The notes below the pieces were generated by a model. The model searched no databases. It was not told the DNA's origin and saw nothing but the letters and a program-made list of their open reading frames with translations. DNA of 64,000 nt from Mesorhizobium sp. B4-1-3. GTDB lineage: Bacteria > Pseudomonadota > Alphaproteobacteria > Rhizobiales > Rhizobiaceae. Below are positions 27,437 through 36,592 of this stretch, piece after piece. Numbering within the stretch: position 1 is the first letter of the stretch; every line of letters begins with the position of its first letter. Both the position numbers and the translations under genes were made by a program. The DNA is taken from contig NZ_VFTG01000006.1 of the NCBI RefSeq assembly GCF_006439355.1, positions 62,001-126,000 of the forward strand, given 5' to 3'.

Positions 27437-28444
27437 CTACTGGAAGCCGATCGCGTCGACCGTGCCCTTCGGGCAACCGGCTTTGGCTGTCGGGGCGGAC
27501 GCCATCAAGAGATCGGCGAGCTTGCTGTCGGGGCCGATCGGGCCGGACAGGCCGAGCGTGATTTCGCCGATCATGCGCCGGCCGCTCGACGGGTCGACCA
27601 GGCAGGACACGCGCACCCGGTCGCCCGCACCCGCGCCGAAGGCTTCGTTGAAGGCGCCGCGGATCTGGTCCGAGGTCAATTGTTTGCCGATGTTCTTGTT
27701 GAAGAGATCGCGCACCTCGGAAGCGTTCACGGCACGCATCAGATTGAGCGCGTCCGAGAAATATTCCTGCTGGTTCTTGCCGTAGCAGGTGCCGTGCTTG
27801 ATCCATTCGTGCCGCTCGAGCTTGGACGCCGTGCCCGGCATCACCTGGTCGAGCTCGGCGCGCGTTTTTGCGTCGAGATCGACCGGCGGCAGGTCTCCCC
27901 AATGCGCCGGATTGTCATTGGCCTTGTCGCCTGCAGACACCTGGCAATAGAAATTGCCGTTCGGCTGCGGCCACAACCCATGCAGCGTGAAGTGCGAGGC
28001 GTCGAACTCGCTCGGGCTCTGGGCCTTGCATTCGGACTTGCTCGCCTTGGTCTCGCAGAAAGCCGGCTGCCAGCTCAGCGCAAAGACATATTCGGGTTTT
28101 CCGGAGGCTGACGACGGCTTTGTCTGGCTGGAGGGCGCTGGCGTGGCGGAAGCGCTGCCGCCGCTGACATGGCCGCAGCTGATCTTCACCCAGCGCCGCT
28201 CGGGATCGGCGCCCGGCACCTGGATAAGGTAGTGGGTGGGCTCGTCCTTGTTGCCGGCAAGGAGATCGTAGCTCTGCCCGGCCTGCGTCGAGATATTGCC
28301 TGGGTTCTTGCCGCTCTTGATGGCCTGCGTCGCCGGACAGGCGCTGTCGGACACGAAGGTCCCGCTCATCTTCACGTCGGCATGCGCCGCCCCGGCACCG
28401 GCGAGAGCCAGCACCATCGAACCCCACAATGCCCAAACCCGCAT
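27437..28444 (-). CDS. Secreted T2-family ribonuclease
   Basis: Periplasmic or secreted endoribonuclease that cuts single-stranded RNA through a 2',3'-cyclic phosphate. The 335-residue precursor has a signal peptide (about 1-22, ending AAHA), an N-terminal extension of about 95 residues not found in simple T2 enzymes, and a C-terminal T2 domain. Both catalytic blocks are intact: CAS I HFTLHGLWPQ (H155) and CAS II RHEWIKHGTC (H212, E213, K216, H217). ATG 28444 follows GGGGAGAG. With the nucleobase-degradation genes in this window it could feed external RNA into pyrimidine catabolism, but that link is only inferred. Confidence 0.93.
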   Translation of the reverse strand: MRVWALWGSMVLALAGAGAAHADVKMSGTFVSDSACPATQAIKSGKNPGNISTQAGQSYDLLAGNKDEPTHYLIQVPGADPERRWVKISCGHVSGGSASATPAPSSQTKPSSASGKPEYVFALSWQPAFCETKASKSECKAQSPSEFDASHFTLHGLWPQPNGNFYCQVSAGDKANDNPAHWGDLPPVDLDAKTRAELDQVMPGTASKLERHEWIKHGTCYGKNQQEYFSDALNLMRAVNASEVRDLFNKNIGKQLTSDQIRGAFNEAFGAGAGDRVRVSCLVDPSSGRRMIGEITLGLSGPIGPDSKLADLLMASAPTAKAGCPKGTVDAIGFQ

Positions 28445-28625
28445 CCCGCTCTCCCCGCGATCATTGAACCGTATTGGATTCGTCACACTAGAACAGTCGA
28501 CGTGTCAGAATTGCGATCTTTTTCGTCGCGCGAAAAAACAATCCCCAGCTGAGCGCTTTCATCGGCGTGTCCGCAAGCGCGCTCGTCCACTTGACGCGGG
28601 CAAAGCCCTCGCCCAACAATCGACC

Positions 28626-28676
28626 AGAGCATGATGCCGAAAAGTGTGAAGCGGTTTTCGGGCGCCATCATGCTCT
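28626..28676. repeat. Palindromic intergenic repeat, covarying-arm family (copy 3)
   Basis: Eleven-base arms AGAGCATGATG / CATCATGCTCT around CCGAAAAGTGTGAAGCGGTTTTCGG. It ends 24 bp before the alpha/beta hydrolase start, so it sits in that gene's leader or promoter. The remaining gap back to the T2 RNase gene holds nothing else recognisable. Confidence 0.8.
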
Positions 28677-28700
28677 ATCTCTAGGGGTTTGGAGTCGGAC

Positions 28701-29633
28701 ATGCCATTCGACAAGCAAACCAGCCTGGCCTCACCGACCGGGGCCGAGCTCAATCTGTATGTGAAAGAAGCCGCGGGACGTCCGCGCGCCGTGGTCCAGA
28801 TCAATCACGGCCTAGCCGAGCATGCGGCGCGCTATGCCCGCTTTGCCGACTTCCTCAGCCAAAGAGGTTTCCACGTCTACGCCCATGACCATCGTGGCCA
28901 TGGCGCGACGAAGGCGCCCGACGCGCCGCTCGGCAAGTTCGCGGACGTGGACGGCCTCGCCAAGGTGATCGCGGATGTCAACGCCGTGCACGATCTGATC
29001 GCAGGGGAACGCCCAGGCCTGCCGGTGATCGCTTTTGGACATTCGCTCGGCGCCTCGGTAACGCTGAACTTTGTCCTGCGCCACTCGCAACGCATCCATG
29101 CTGCCGCGATCTGGAACGGCAATTTCTCGCAAGGCCTGCTCGGCCAGTTGGCGCTGCTCATCCTCGGTTGGGAGCGGATGCGGCTGGGCTCCGACGTGCC
29201 GTCGCGGCTTCTGCCCAAGCTCACTTTCCAAGCTTGGGGCAAGGCGGTGCCCAACCACCGGACCCTGTTCGATTGGCTGTCGCGCGATCCCGTCGAGGTC
29301 GACAACTATGTCGCCGATCCGCTCTGCGGCTGGGATGCCTCCATCTCGATGTGGCGCGATGTGGTCAACTTGGCGCAGCACGCCGGCAAGGATTCCAGTT
29401 TCGCCGGCGTCCGGCGCGATCTCCCCGTCAACCTTGTCGGCGGGGAGAAGGATCCCGCGTCGGACTACGGCAAGGCCGTCCATCACCTGGCAAAGCGCAT
29501 GCGGGCGATGGGCTTTTCGAATCTGGTTTCAAAGGTTTACCCGGAAACCCGCCATGAAAGCCTGAACGAGATCAACCGCGACACCGTCATGAACGATTTT
29601 GCCGCTTGGGCTGACAGGGTGCTGAAATCCTGA
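28701..29633 (+). CDS. Alpha/beta hydrolase, monoacylglycerol lipase/lysophospholipase type
   Basis: A 310-residue serine hydrolase of the Hydrolase_4 (PldB/monoglyceride lipase) group. Oxyanion and lid-side motif INHGLAEHAARY, DHRGHGAT, nucleophile Ser in GHSLGASVT, acid Asp in GGEKDPAS and catalytic His in TRHESLNE are all present. No signal peptide, so it is cytoplasmic. ATG 28701 is used; an upstream TTG four codons earlier is possible. Substrate is probably a monoacylglycerol or lysophospholipid ester, by family only. Confidence 0.9.
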   Translation: MPFDKQTSLASPTGAELNLYVKEAAGRPRAVVQINHGLAEHAARYARFADFLSQRGFHVYAHDHRGHGATKAPDAPLGKFADVDGLAKVIADVNAVHDLIAGERPGLPVIAFGHSLGASVTLNFVLRHSQRIHAAAIWNGNFSQGLLGQLALLILGWERMRLGSDVPSRLLPKLTFQAWGKAVPNHRTLFDWLSRDPVEVDNYVADPLCGWDASISMWRDVVNLAQHAGKDSSFAGVRRDLPVNLVGGEKDPASDYGKAVHHLAKRMRAMGFSNLVSKVYPETRHESLNEINRDTVMNDFAAWADRVLKS

Positions 29634-29712
29634 CGCGGTGGCCTATCGCATGGGTCGTGACACGGGCGGCCCCGATTGCTAGAGGCTGCGCTTTGTTTAA
29701 CCACGGTGATCC

Positions 29713-30885
29713 ATGGCCGAACCTCCGCTGAAAGGCATCCGCGTTATCGAACTCGCCCGCATCCTGGCCGGTCCCTGGGCCGGGCAGTTGCTCGCCGATC
29801 TCGGCGCCGATGTCATCAAGGTCGAGAGCCCGGATGGCGGCGACGATACCCGCAAATGGGGTCCGCCCTTCGTCATCAGCCATGACGGCGATAACCTCTC
29901 GGCCGCTTATTATCATTCCTGCAACCGCGGCAAGCGTTCGATCGCCGTCGACTTTTCCAAGCCCGAGGGCGCCGAGACGCTGCGCAAGCTGGTCGCCACC
30001 GCCGACGTGCTGATCGAGAACTTCAAGCTCGGCGGCCTGAAGAAATACGGCCTCGACCATGAAAGCCTGAAGGCGATCAATCCGCGCCTCGTCTATTGCT
30101 CGATCACCGGCTTCGGGCAGGACGGCCCCTATGCGCCGCGCGCGGGTTACGATTTCATCATCCAGGCCATGGCCGGCATGATGTCGATCACCGGCGAGCC
30201 CGGCGGCGAGCCGCAGAAGGCCGGCGTCGCCATCTCCGATCTGTTCACTGGCCTCTATTCGGTGGTCGCCATCCAGGCGGCACTTCGCCACGCCGAAAGG
30301 ACCGGCGAAGGCCAGCACATCGACATGGCGCTGTTCGACAGCCAGATCGCGGCGCTCGCCAACCAGAACCTCAACTATCTGGTCTCCGGCAAGTCGCCGG
30401 TGCAGATGGGCAATGCGCATATGAACATTGCCCCTTACGAGGTGCTGCCGGTGAAGGACGGCCACATCATCCTGGCGGTCGGCAATGACGGGCAATTCGG
30501 CAAGTTCTGCGCCGTGGCCGGGCTCACCGATCTGGCCGCCAATCCGGACTTCGCTACCAACCCGGCCCGCGTCGCCAACCGCGTGAAACTGCGCGAGCGG
30601 ATCGTCGAAACCCTCGCTACCTGGGACCGCGATCCGCTGCTGGCTAAGCTCGAGGCGGCCGGCGTCCCGGCAAGCCCGATCAACACCATCGGCCAGATGT
30701 TCGACGATCCTCAGACGATCGCGCGCGGCATGCGGCTCGACCTCGATGACGGCCACGGCAACCGCCTGCCCTCGGTGCGCGCGCCGATGGTGATGTCGGG
30801 CACGCCGCTCGTCTACGAGCGTCCTTCGCCGCGTCTTGGCGAGCATACGCAGGAAATCCTTGCCGAACTGGAGAAATCGAAATGA
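29713..30885 (+). CDS. CaiB/BaiF family (class III) CoA-transferase
   Basis: Class III CoA-transferases move CoA between a carboxylic acid and an acyl-CoA through an Asp-bound intermediate. The 390-residue protein has the family start LKGIRVIELARILAGPWAGQ, GADVIKVESPDGGD, NRGKRSIAVDF and the region with the catalytic aspartate, PRAGYDFIIQAMAGMMSITG. Its stop overlaps the ThDP-enzyme start (ATGA at 30882). That pairing recalls formyl-CoA transferase with oxalyl-CoA decarboxylase, but the ThDP partner is more like acetolactate synthase, so the substrate is open. Confidence 0.9.
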   Translation: MAEPPLKGIRVIELARILAGPWAGQLLADLGADVIKVESPDGGDDTRKWGPPFVISHDGDNLSAAYYHSCNRGKRSIAVDFSKPEGAETLRKLVATADVLIENFKLGGLKKYGLDHESLKAINPRLVYCSITGFGQDGPYAPRAGYDFIIQAMAGMMSITGEPGGEPQKAGVAISDLFTGLYSVVAIQAALRHAERTGEGQHIDMALFDSQIAALANQNLNYLVSGKSPVQMGNAHMNIAPYEVLPVKDGHIILAVGNDGQFGKFCAVAGLTDLAANPDFATNPARVANRVKLRERIVETLATWDRDPLLAKLEAAGVPASPINTIGQMFDDPQTIARGMRLDLDDGHGNRLPSVRAPMVMSGTPLVYERPSPRLGEHTQEILAELEKSK

Positions 30886-32531
30886 AGACCGGTGGACAAC
30901 TGATCGTCGAGGCGCTCGAGGCGAACGGCACCGACCGCATCTTCTGCGTTCCGGGCGAATCCTATCTCGCGGTGCTCGACGCGCTGCATGATTCTTCGAT
31001 CCGCACCATCGTCTGCCGCCAGGAAGGCGGCGCCGCGATGATGGCGGACTGCCAGGGACGGCTGACCGGCAAGCCCGGCATCTGCTTCGTCACCCGCGGC
31101 CCCGGTGCCACCAACGCCTCGGCCGGCGTCCATATCGCCATGCAGGATTCGGTGCCGATGATCCTCTTCATCGGCCAGGTCGCCAGCCACGCCAAGGAAC
31201 GCGAAGCCTTCCAGGAGGTCGACTACAAGCGTTTCTTCGGCGACATCGCCAAATGGGTGGTCGAGATCGACAATGCCGCGCGCATCCCCGAATTCGTTAC
31301 CCGCGCCTTCGCCGTCGCGACTTCCGGCCGTCCTGGCCCGGTCGTCATCTCGCTGCCGGAGGACATGCTGACCAGCGAGGTCGACGCTCCGGCAGCGCTG
31401 CCGCACACGCCTGTCGAGACGCGCCCGGGCGAAGCCGAGCTCGATGCGCTGCAAATGCTGCTCGCCAACGCCAAGCGGCCGTTCGTCATCCTCGGCGGCA
31501 CGCGCTGGAACGAGGAAGCCGTGGCCCAGATGCGCACGATCGCCGAGACCTGGTCGCTGCCAGTCGGCTGCTCCTTCCGCCGCCAGATGCTGTTCGACCA
31601 TCTCCATCCGAACTATGCCGGCGATGTCGGCATCGGCGTCAATCCGAAGCTGGCAGAGCGGATCAAGCAGGCCGACGTCGTGCTTTTGGTCGGTGGCCGC
31701 CTGGGCGAGATGCCGTCTTCCGACTACACGTTGCTGAAAAGCCCCTACCCCGACCAGGCGCTGGTGCATGTTCATGCCGATGCCGGCGAGCTCGGCCGCG
31801 TCTACCGGCCGGCCATAGCCATCAATGCCTCACCCGCCGCCTTCGTCGAGGCGTTCGCAAGGCGCAAGCCCGCCGCCAAGCCTGTCTGGGCTGGCGAGAT
31901 CGAAAAGGCGCATGCCGCCTATCTCGAATGGTCGACCCCGCCCCAGACCGGCCCGGGCGCCGTCCAGATGGGCCCGATCATCGAACATCTGGGAAAGGTC
32001 CTGCCGGAGGACGCCATCCTCACCAACGGCGCCGGCAACTACGCCACCTGGGTGCATCGCTTCTATCGCAACCGCCGCTTCGGCACGCAAGCGGCGCCCA
32101 CCTCCGGCTCGATGGGTTACGGCACGCCGGCCGCCGTCGCCGCCAAATCATTGTTCCCGGATCGCACCGTGATTGCCTTCGCCGGCGACGGCTGCTTCCT
32201 GATGAACGGCCAAGAGTTCGCGACGGCTGTCCAGTATGACCTGCCGATCGTCGTGATCGTCGTCAACAACGGCATTTACGGCACGATCCGCATGCATCAG
32301 GAGCGGGAATATCCGAGCCGCGTCGTCGCCACCGAGCTCAAGAACCCAGACTTTGCAGCACTTGCCCGCGCCTATGGCGGCCATGGCGAGACGGTGGAAA
32401 AAACCGCCGACTTCGCGCCGGCCTTCGAACGCGCGCTGGCCAGCGGCAAGCCGGCGATCATCGAGATCAAGCTCGATCCCGAAGCGATCACGCCGACCCG
32501 CACGCTGACGCAGATCCGCAACAAGAGCTGA
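30882..32531 (+). CDS. Thiamine-diphosphate enzyme of the acetolactate-synthase family
   Basis: A 549-residue ThDP enzyme with the three usual domains: PYR (1-170, with catalytic Glu in CRQEGGAAMMADCQGR), central Rossmann-like (about 185-335) and PP (about 350-549, with GDGCFLMNGQEFATAVQ and the metal-binding Asn in VNNGIYGTIRMHQ). It lacks a regulatory small subunit gene beside it, unlike IlvB, so it is probably a catabolic decarboxylase, carboligase or lyase. Translationally coupled to the CoA-transferase. A joint pathway (CoA ester formed by the transferase, then decarboxylated or cleaved) is plausible but not proven. Confidence 0.87.
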   Translation: MKTGGQLIVEALEANGTDRIFCVPGESYLAVLDALHDSSIRTIVCRQEGGAAMMADCQGRLTGKPGICFVTRGPGATNASAGVHIAMQDSVPMILFIGQVASHAKEREAFQEVDYKRFFGDIAKWVVEIDNAARIPEFVTRAFAVATSGRPGPVVISLPEDMLTSEVDAPAALPHTPVETRPGEAELDALQMLLANAKRPFVILGGTRWNEEAVAQMRTIAETWSLPVGCSFRRQMLFDHLHPNYAGDVGIGVNPKLAERIKQADVVLLVGGRLGEMPSSDYTLLKSPYPDQALVHVHADAGELGRVYRPAIAINASPAAFVEAFARRKPAAKPVWAGEIEKAHAAYLEWSTPPQTGPGAVQMGPIIEHLGKVLPEDAILTNGAGNYATWVHRFYRNRRFGTQAAPTSGSMGYGTPAAVAAKSLFPDRTVIAFAGDGCFLMNGQEFATAVQYDLPIVVIVVNNGIYGTIRMHQEREYPSRVVATELKNPDFAALARAYGGHGETVEKTADFAPAFERALASGKPAIIEIKLDPEAITPTRTLTQIRNKS

Positions 32532-32593
32532 GCGCCGACAAGAGTTTAAGCCGAGTTCCTCGCGCCAGCCTTCAAAGTTCGCCGCGCTTCAGC

Positions 32594-33034
32594 CTACATC
32601 GCCTTTTCGATCTGGCCGCGGATCTCGCCGTCCTTGTTCTTGGCCGTGTGGACGTTGACATAGTATTTGCCGGCTTCCAGATCGGCCGCCTGCGCGTCGG
32701 TGAGCGTCGCGGAGCCCTTGATGGGACTCTTGAGCTTGCCTTTGAACGGGATCACCGGATCGGCATTCGCCCCCATATCCGCCGGACCGTGGATGTGAGC
32801 GGCAACTGCCGGCCCGCTGAGGCCGGAATATTTGACGTTCCAGCTGAGCTTCTTGCTGGTGGTGTTGAAGGTTAACGTCGCTGTGCCCTTGCCCTTTGTG
32901 GTGACGGGTGGGCTCTGCTGGCTGCCGTCGAGCGTCGCCTTGTACTTTACCATCTCCGCCATCGCCGGCGATGCGAGAAGGAAGGCGGTCGAAACGGCCA
33001 AAGCCGAAAGCATCGGCACGGATAGGATGCGCAT
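32594..33034 (-). CDS. Exported CHRD-domain protein
   Basis: A 146-residue precursor: signal peptide about 1-26 (MRILSVPMLSALAVSTAFLL...AMA) then one CHRD domain (YKATLDGSQQSPPV at its start, AAHIHGPA in the middle and YYVNVHTAKNKDGEIRGQ at the end). CHRD was first seen in chordin; bacterial copies are periplasmic or outer-membrane proteins of unknown role, sometimes metal-related because of the conserved histidines. ATG 33034 gives the signal peptide; longer starts add unrelated sequence. Monocistronic. Confidence 0.88.
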   Translation of the reverse strand: MRILSVPMLSALAVSTAFLLASPAMAEMVKYKATLDGSQQSPPVTTKGKGTATLTFNTTSKKLSWNVKYSGLSGPAVAAHIHGPADMGANADPVIPFKGKLKSPIKGSATLTDAQAADLEAGKYYVNVHTAKNKDGEIRGQIEKAM

Positions 33035-33202
33035 GAAGAACCTCCGTTGATTGCAGCATCCTTCGCGGCTCCCCGGCGCGCGGATGCGCCCATTCAACGG
33101 CTGGGAGGCCGGATGTATCCCTGGGCGCACGATTATTTTACCTCAGCCAACGAAAAGGGGCGGTCGCCCACCCCTTTCCACCTTCCGAGTTGAGAGCGGA
33201 GC

Positions 33203-34174
33203 TTACTTGATCGCCTTGTCGGTGATCGCGGTGGTGTAGGCGCCGCTCGCCTCCTTGCTGATGATCTTCTGGTCGAGCAGCGCCTTGGCGGTGCGCTCGT
33301 AAGCGGCGGGGATCAGCTTGCCGTCGGCATTGTCAATCAGCTTGGCCACTTCCTTCATCATGAACTTCTGGTGGTTCTCGTCCTGGCCGCCGGCATCGAC
33401 GACGATCTCGGCCGCCTCGTCGGTGTGCTCCGTGGCATATTTCCAGCCCTTCATCGAGGCCCGCACGAAGCGCACCATCTTGTCCTCGAAGGCCGGATCC
33501 TTGAGCTTGTTCTCGAGCGTATAGAGCCCGTCCTCCAGAAGGTCATTGCCCATGGCGGAGTAGTTGAACACGACCAAATCTTCCGGCTTATAGCCGGCGT
33601 CCAGCACCTGACCGTATTCGTTATAGGTCATCACCGAGATGCAGTCGGCCTGCTTCTGGATCAGCGGCTGCACATCGAAACTCTGCTTGAGCACGGTCAC
33701 GCCGTCCGGGCCGCCATCGGTCTTGAGGCCGATCTTGTTCATCCAGGCGTAGAACGGGTATTCGTTGCCGAAGAACCAGACGCCGAGCGTGTGGCCCTTG
33801 AAGTCGGCTTCCGTCTTGATCGGGCCATTCTTGGGGCAGACCAGCTCCATGCCCGCCTTCTTGAACGGTTGGGCAATGTTGACGAGCATCACGCCCTTGT
33901 CGCGGGCGGCGAGCGCGCCGCCCATCCAGTCGACGATGACGTCGGCGCCGCCGCCGGCGATCACCTGCTCGGGCGCGATGTCCGGGCCGCCCGGCTTGAT
34001 GTCGACGTCGAGACCTTCGGCGTCATAGAAACCCTTGGCCTTGGCGACATAATAGCCGGCGAACTGGGCCTGCGTGACCCATTTCAGTTGTAGTGTCACC
34101 TTGTCGGCGGCCATCGCCTGGAAGGCGGCCAGCGACATGGCGCCGGCCAGAGCAGAAATCAGCAGTCTTTTCAT
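33203..34174 (-). CDS. ABC transporter substrate-binding protein, NMT1/THI5-like
   Basis: Periplasmic binding protein of the NitT/TauT group (323 residues) with signal peptide MKRLLISALAGAMSLAAF through AMAA. The mature start VTLQLKWVTQAQFAGYYVAKAKGFY is the NMT1/THI5-like signature of proteins that bind pyrimidine or riboflavin-type rings. It follows two permease genes on the same strand and an ATPase further up, forming a complete importer. Next to the pyrimidine catabolic genes I infer uracil/thymine or another pyrimidine as ligand; direct evidence is lacking. ATG 34174 fits a GAGGG ribosome-binding site and the signal peptide. Confidence 0.88.
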   Translation of the reverse strand: MKRLLISALAGAMSLAAFQAMAADKVTLQLKWVTQAQFAGYYVAKAKGFYDAEGLDVDIKPGGPDIAPEQVIAGGGADVIVDWMGGALAARDKGVMLVNIAQPFKKAGMELVCPKNGPIKTEADFKGHTLGVWFFGNEYPFYAWMNKIGLKTDGGPDGVTVLKQSFDVQPLIQKQADCISVMTYNEYGQVLDAGYKPEDLVVFNYSAMGNDLLEDGLYTLENKLKDPAFEDKMVRFVRASMKGWKYATEHTDEAAEIVVDAGGQDENHQKFMMKEVAKLIDNADGKLIPAAYERTAKALLDQKIISKEASGAYTTAITDKAIK

Positions 34175-34213
34175 CTTATTACCCTCTGAAGTTAGCATCC
34201 AAACCCACCGCCC

Positions 34214-35368
34214 CTATCCACCACGGACAGAGGGATGCCAAAATGTGACGGCTCTCTCGACGAGAGCGACCACGCCATAAAAGACCGAACCCGCAAGTGC
34301 TGCAACTGCGATTTCGGCCCACACCATGTCGATGTTCATCCGCCCGACTTCCGTCGAGATGCGGAATCCCATGCCGACCACGGGCGTCCCGAAGAACTCC
34401 GCGACGATGGCGCCGATCAGCGCCAGCGTCGAGTTGATCTTCAGCGCATTGAAGATGAACGGCATCGCCGCCGGCAGCCTGAGTTTCAGCAAGGTCGGCC
34501 AATAGCCCGATGCATAGGTGCGCATCAGGTCGCGCTCCATATGGCCGGATGCCGCCAGCCCCGCGACCGTATTCACCAGCATCGGGAAGAAGGTCATGAT
34601 GATGACCACCGCGGCCTTGGACGGCCAGTCGAAGCCGAACCACATGACCATGATCGGCGCCAGGCCGATGATCGGCAGCGCCGAGACCATGTTGCCGATC
34701 GGCAGCAGCCCGCGCCGCAGGAACGGCACGCGGTCGGCGAGGATGGCGACGACGAAGCCGGCAAGGTTGCCGACGACATAGCCGACGAGCACCGCCTTGA
34801 AGATCGTCTGCCGCACATCCGAGCCCAGGATCGGCAGCGAATTGACGATACGCGCCCCGATGGCGCTCGGCGGCGGCAAAAGGATGAAGGGGATGCCGGC
34901 GCCGCGCGTCACCGCTTCCCAGATGATGAGGATCCAGGCGCCGAAGATCGCCGGGATAATCAGGCGCAATGCGTTCCTTGCGGCGCTTTGGCTCGGACGC
35001 AATGAGGAGAGCAAGGCGACGCAGCGCCAGGCAAGCAGCCAGGCAGCGGCGAGCAGCAGGAAATATGGCGCCAGCGCCGTGCCTTCGAAACCGGCTATGC
35101 CCTTGATCAGGAGCCAGGCGGCGGCATGCGCACCGACGAACAGCACGATGGCCTCAACGACCGGCGTCAGCCTTGCGGTCGAGACCAGCGCCGCAATGAG
35201 CAACAGCACGATGATTAGCCCCTTCGCGCCCATATAGGGATAGGCCAGCGTCGCGGCCGGCTCCGCCAACGCGGCTGCTTCCGGCTTCGTCATTGCGCCA
35301 AGCGCAAAGGCGACGAGGCACAGCACGACTGCCAGCACTGATTGCCATGATGACTTCAGCCAGGTCAT
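34214..35368 (-). CDS. ABC transporter permease (NitT/TauT type) with extended N-terminus
   Basis: BPD_transp_1 permease of 384 residues. The C-terminal half (about 135-375) is the normal permease with the EAA-like loop (LMRTYASGYWPTLLKLRLPAAMP) that docks to the ATPase. The N-terminal 130 residues add about four hydrophobic segments (VLAVVLCLVAFALGA, LIIVLLLIAALVS, PYFLLLAAAWLLAWR), making it longer than usual. ATG 35368 overlaps the stop of the upstream permease gene by four bases. Partners are the second permease, the ATPase at 36593 and the binding protein at 33203. Confidence 0.88.
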   Translation of the reverse strand: MTWLKSSWQSVLAVVLCLVAFALGAMTKPEAAALAEPAATLAYPYMGAKGLIIVLLLIAALVSTARLTPVVEAIVLFVGAHAAAWLLIKGIAGFEGTALAPYFLLLAAAWLLAWRCVALLSSLRPSQSAARNALRLIIPAIFGAWILIIWEAVTRGAGIPFILLPPPSAIGARIVNSLPILGSDVRQTIFKAVLVGYVVGNLAGFVVAILADRVPFLRRGLLPIGNMVSALPIIGLAPIMVMWFGFDWPSKAAVVIIMTFFPMLVNTVAGLAASGHMERDLMRTYASGYWPTLLKLRLPAAMPFIFNALKINSTLALIGAIVAEFFGTPVVGMGFRISTEVGRMNIDMVWAEIAVAALAGSVFYGVVALVERAVTFWHPSVRGG

Positions 35369-36243
35369 GCCGGCCTCCCGCCCATGGCGCGGTCGACGAG
35401 GCGTCCGGCGATGCCGACCACCATCACCAGTAGCGCGGCGACGACGGAACCCGCGACCAATGCCGACCAGATATCGATGGTCTGGCTGTAATAGGCGCCC
35501 GCGAGCAGCTTCGCGCCGATGCCGGCGACGGCACCCGTCGGCAACTCGCCGACGATGGCGCCGACCAGGCTCGCCGCCACCGCCACCTTCATCGAGGTGA
35601 ACAGGAACGGCACCGAGGCCGGCACGCGCAGTTTCCAGAAAATCTGCGAGGCGCTGGCATTGTAGGTATGCATCAAATCGAGATGCATGAGCTCGGGCGA
35701 GCGCAGGCCCTTCACCATGCCGACGGCGACCGGGAAGAACGACAGATAGGTCGAGATCAGCGCCTTCGGGATCAGGCCGGTGATGCCGATCGCCGCAAGC
35801 ACCACGATGATCATCGGCGCCACCGCCAGGATGGGAATCGTCTGCGAGGCGATGATCCAAGGCATCAGGCTGCGGTCGAGCGTCGCCACATGCACGATGC
35901 CCACCGCGATGACGATGCCGAGCGCCGTGCCGAAGGCGAAGCCGAGCAGCGTCGAGGACAATGTCACCCAGGCGTTGTAGACGAGGCTGCGGTTCGAGGT
36001 GACGGACCGCAAAAAAGTGTTTTCGAAGAAATTCACCGCCACCTGGTGCGGCGCCGGCAGCGTCGGCTTCGGCTGCGACAGCGTCTTGCCGACGAACTCG
36101 ACCGCGCCCGGCGTTTCGTTGCTTCGTTGATCGAGATCGCGCTGGAACGGCGCGTTGAGGATGACGGCGAACACGTACCAGAGCACCACCACGCCGGCGA
36201 GGATGGTGGTAACGGGGATGATCTTGGAGCGGAAGGAGTCCAT
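35365..36243 (-). CDS. ABC transporter permease (NitT/TauT type)
   Basis: BPD_transp_1 permease of 292 residues with about six helices. The ATPase-docking loop is LMHTYNASASQIFWKLRVPA; GAIVGELPTGAVAGIGAKL follows. The N-terminal periplasmic stretch (about 30-75) sits between the first and second helices. It forms the heterodimeric channel with the permease whose gene it overlaps (ATGA). A palindromic repeat of 217 bp lies between this gene and the ATPase gene upstream, which may weaken read-through from the ATPase promoter. Confidence 0.88.
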   Translation of the reverse strand: MDSFRSKIIPVTTILAGVVVLWYVFAVILNAPFQRDLDQRSNETPGAVEFVGKTLSQPKPTLPAPHQVAVNFFENTFLRSVTSNRSLVYNAWVTLSSTLLGFAFGTALGIVIAVGIVHVATLDRSLMPWIIASQTIPILAVAPMIIVVLAAIGITGLIPKALISTYLSFFPVAVGMVKGLRSPELMHLDLMHTYNASASQIFWKLRVPASVPFLFTSMKVAVAASLVGAIVGELPTGAVAGIGAKLLAGAYYSQTIDIWSALVAGSVVAALLVMVVGIAGRLVDRAMGGRPA

Positions 36244-36339
36244 CTAGCGCCGCCTTTCCCCTCTCCCCGCCGGGGAGAGGGTGGCCGGAGCGAAGCGAAG
36301 GCCGGGTATCTTGGTTGCCATTGCGGCTGTGCCCGCACT

Positions 36340-36556
36340 CTTCGTCATCCTAGGGCGGAGCAAGGAGCGAAGCGACGCAGCGCAGACCCTAGGATCCATG
36401 CCGTTACTTCTGCGCTCCGCAGCGGTGCAGAACAGGGCTTTGTGTGCCAAGCCTCGGACGGACGTTCTCGACCGCTTGCACGCTTCGGCCGAGGTCACGG
36501 AATTGATCCTAGGGTCTGCACTCCGCTTCGCATCGCTCCGCCCTAGGATGACGAAG
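36340..36556. repeat. 217-bp MITE-like palindromic element
   Basis: Perfect 22-bp terminal inverted repeats (36340-36361 and 36535-36556, CTTCGTCATCCTAGGGCGGA...) and a second internal pair (36382-36396 with 36505-36519, GCAGACCCTAGGATC). The two arms pair almost along their whole length. No transposase. Both strands read through as frames beginning FVILGRS, a well-known artefact of this repeat class in rhizobia. It fills most of the 350-bp gap (36244-36592) inside the ABC operon; the rest holds a CTCTCCCCGCCGGGGAGAG palindrome at about 36260. Confidence 0.88.
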
Positions 36557-36592
36557 GCGTGGGGGCCTCGTCCGCACTCATCCTCCCTCCCC

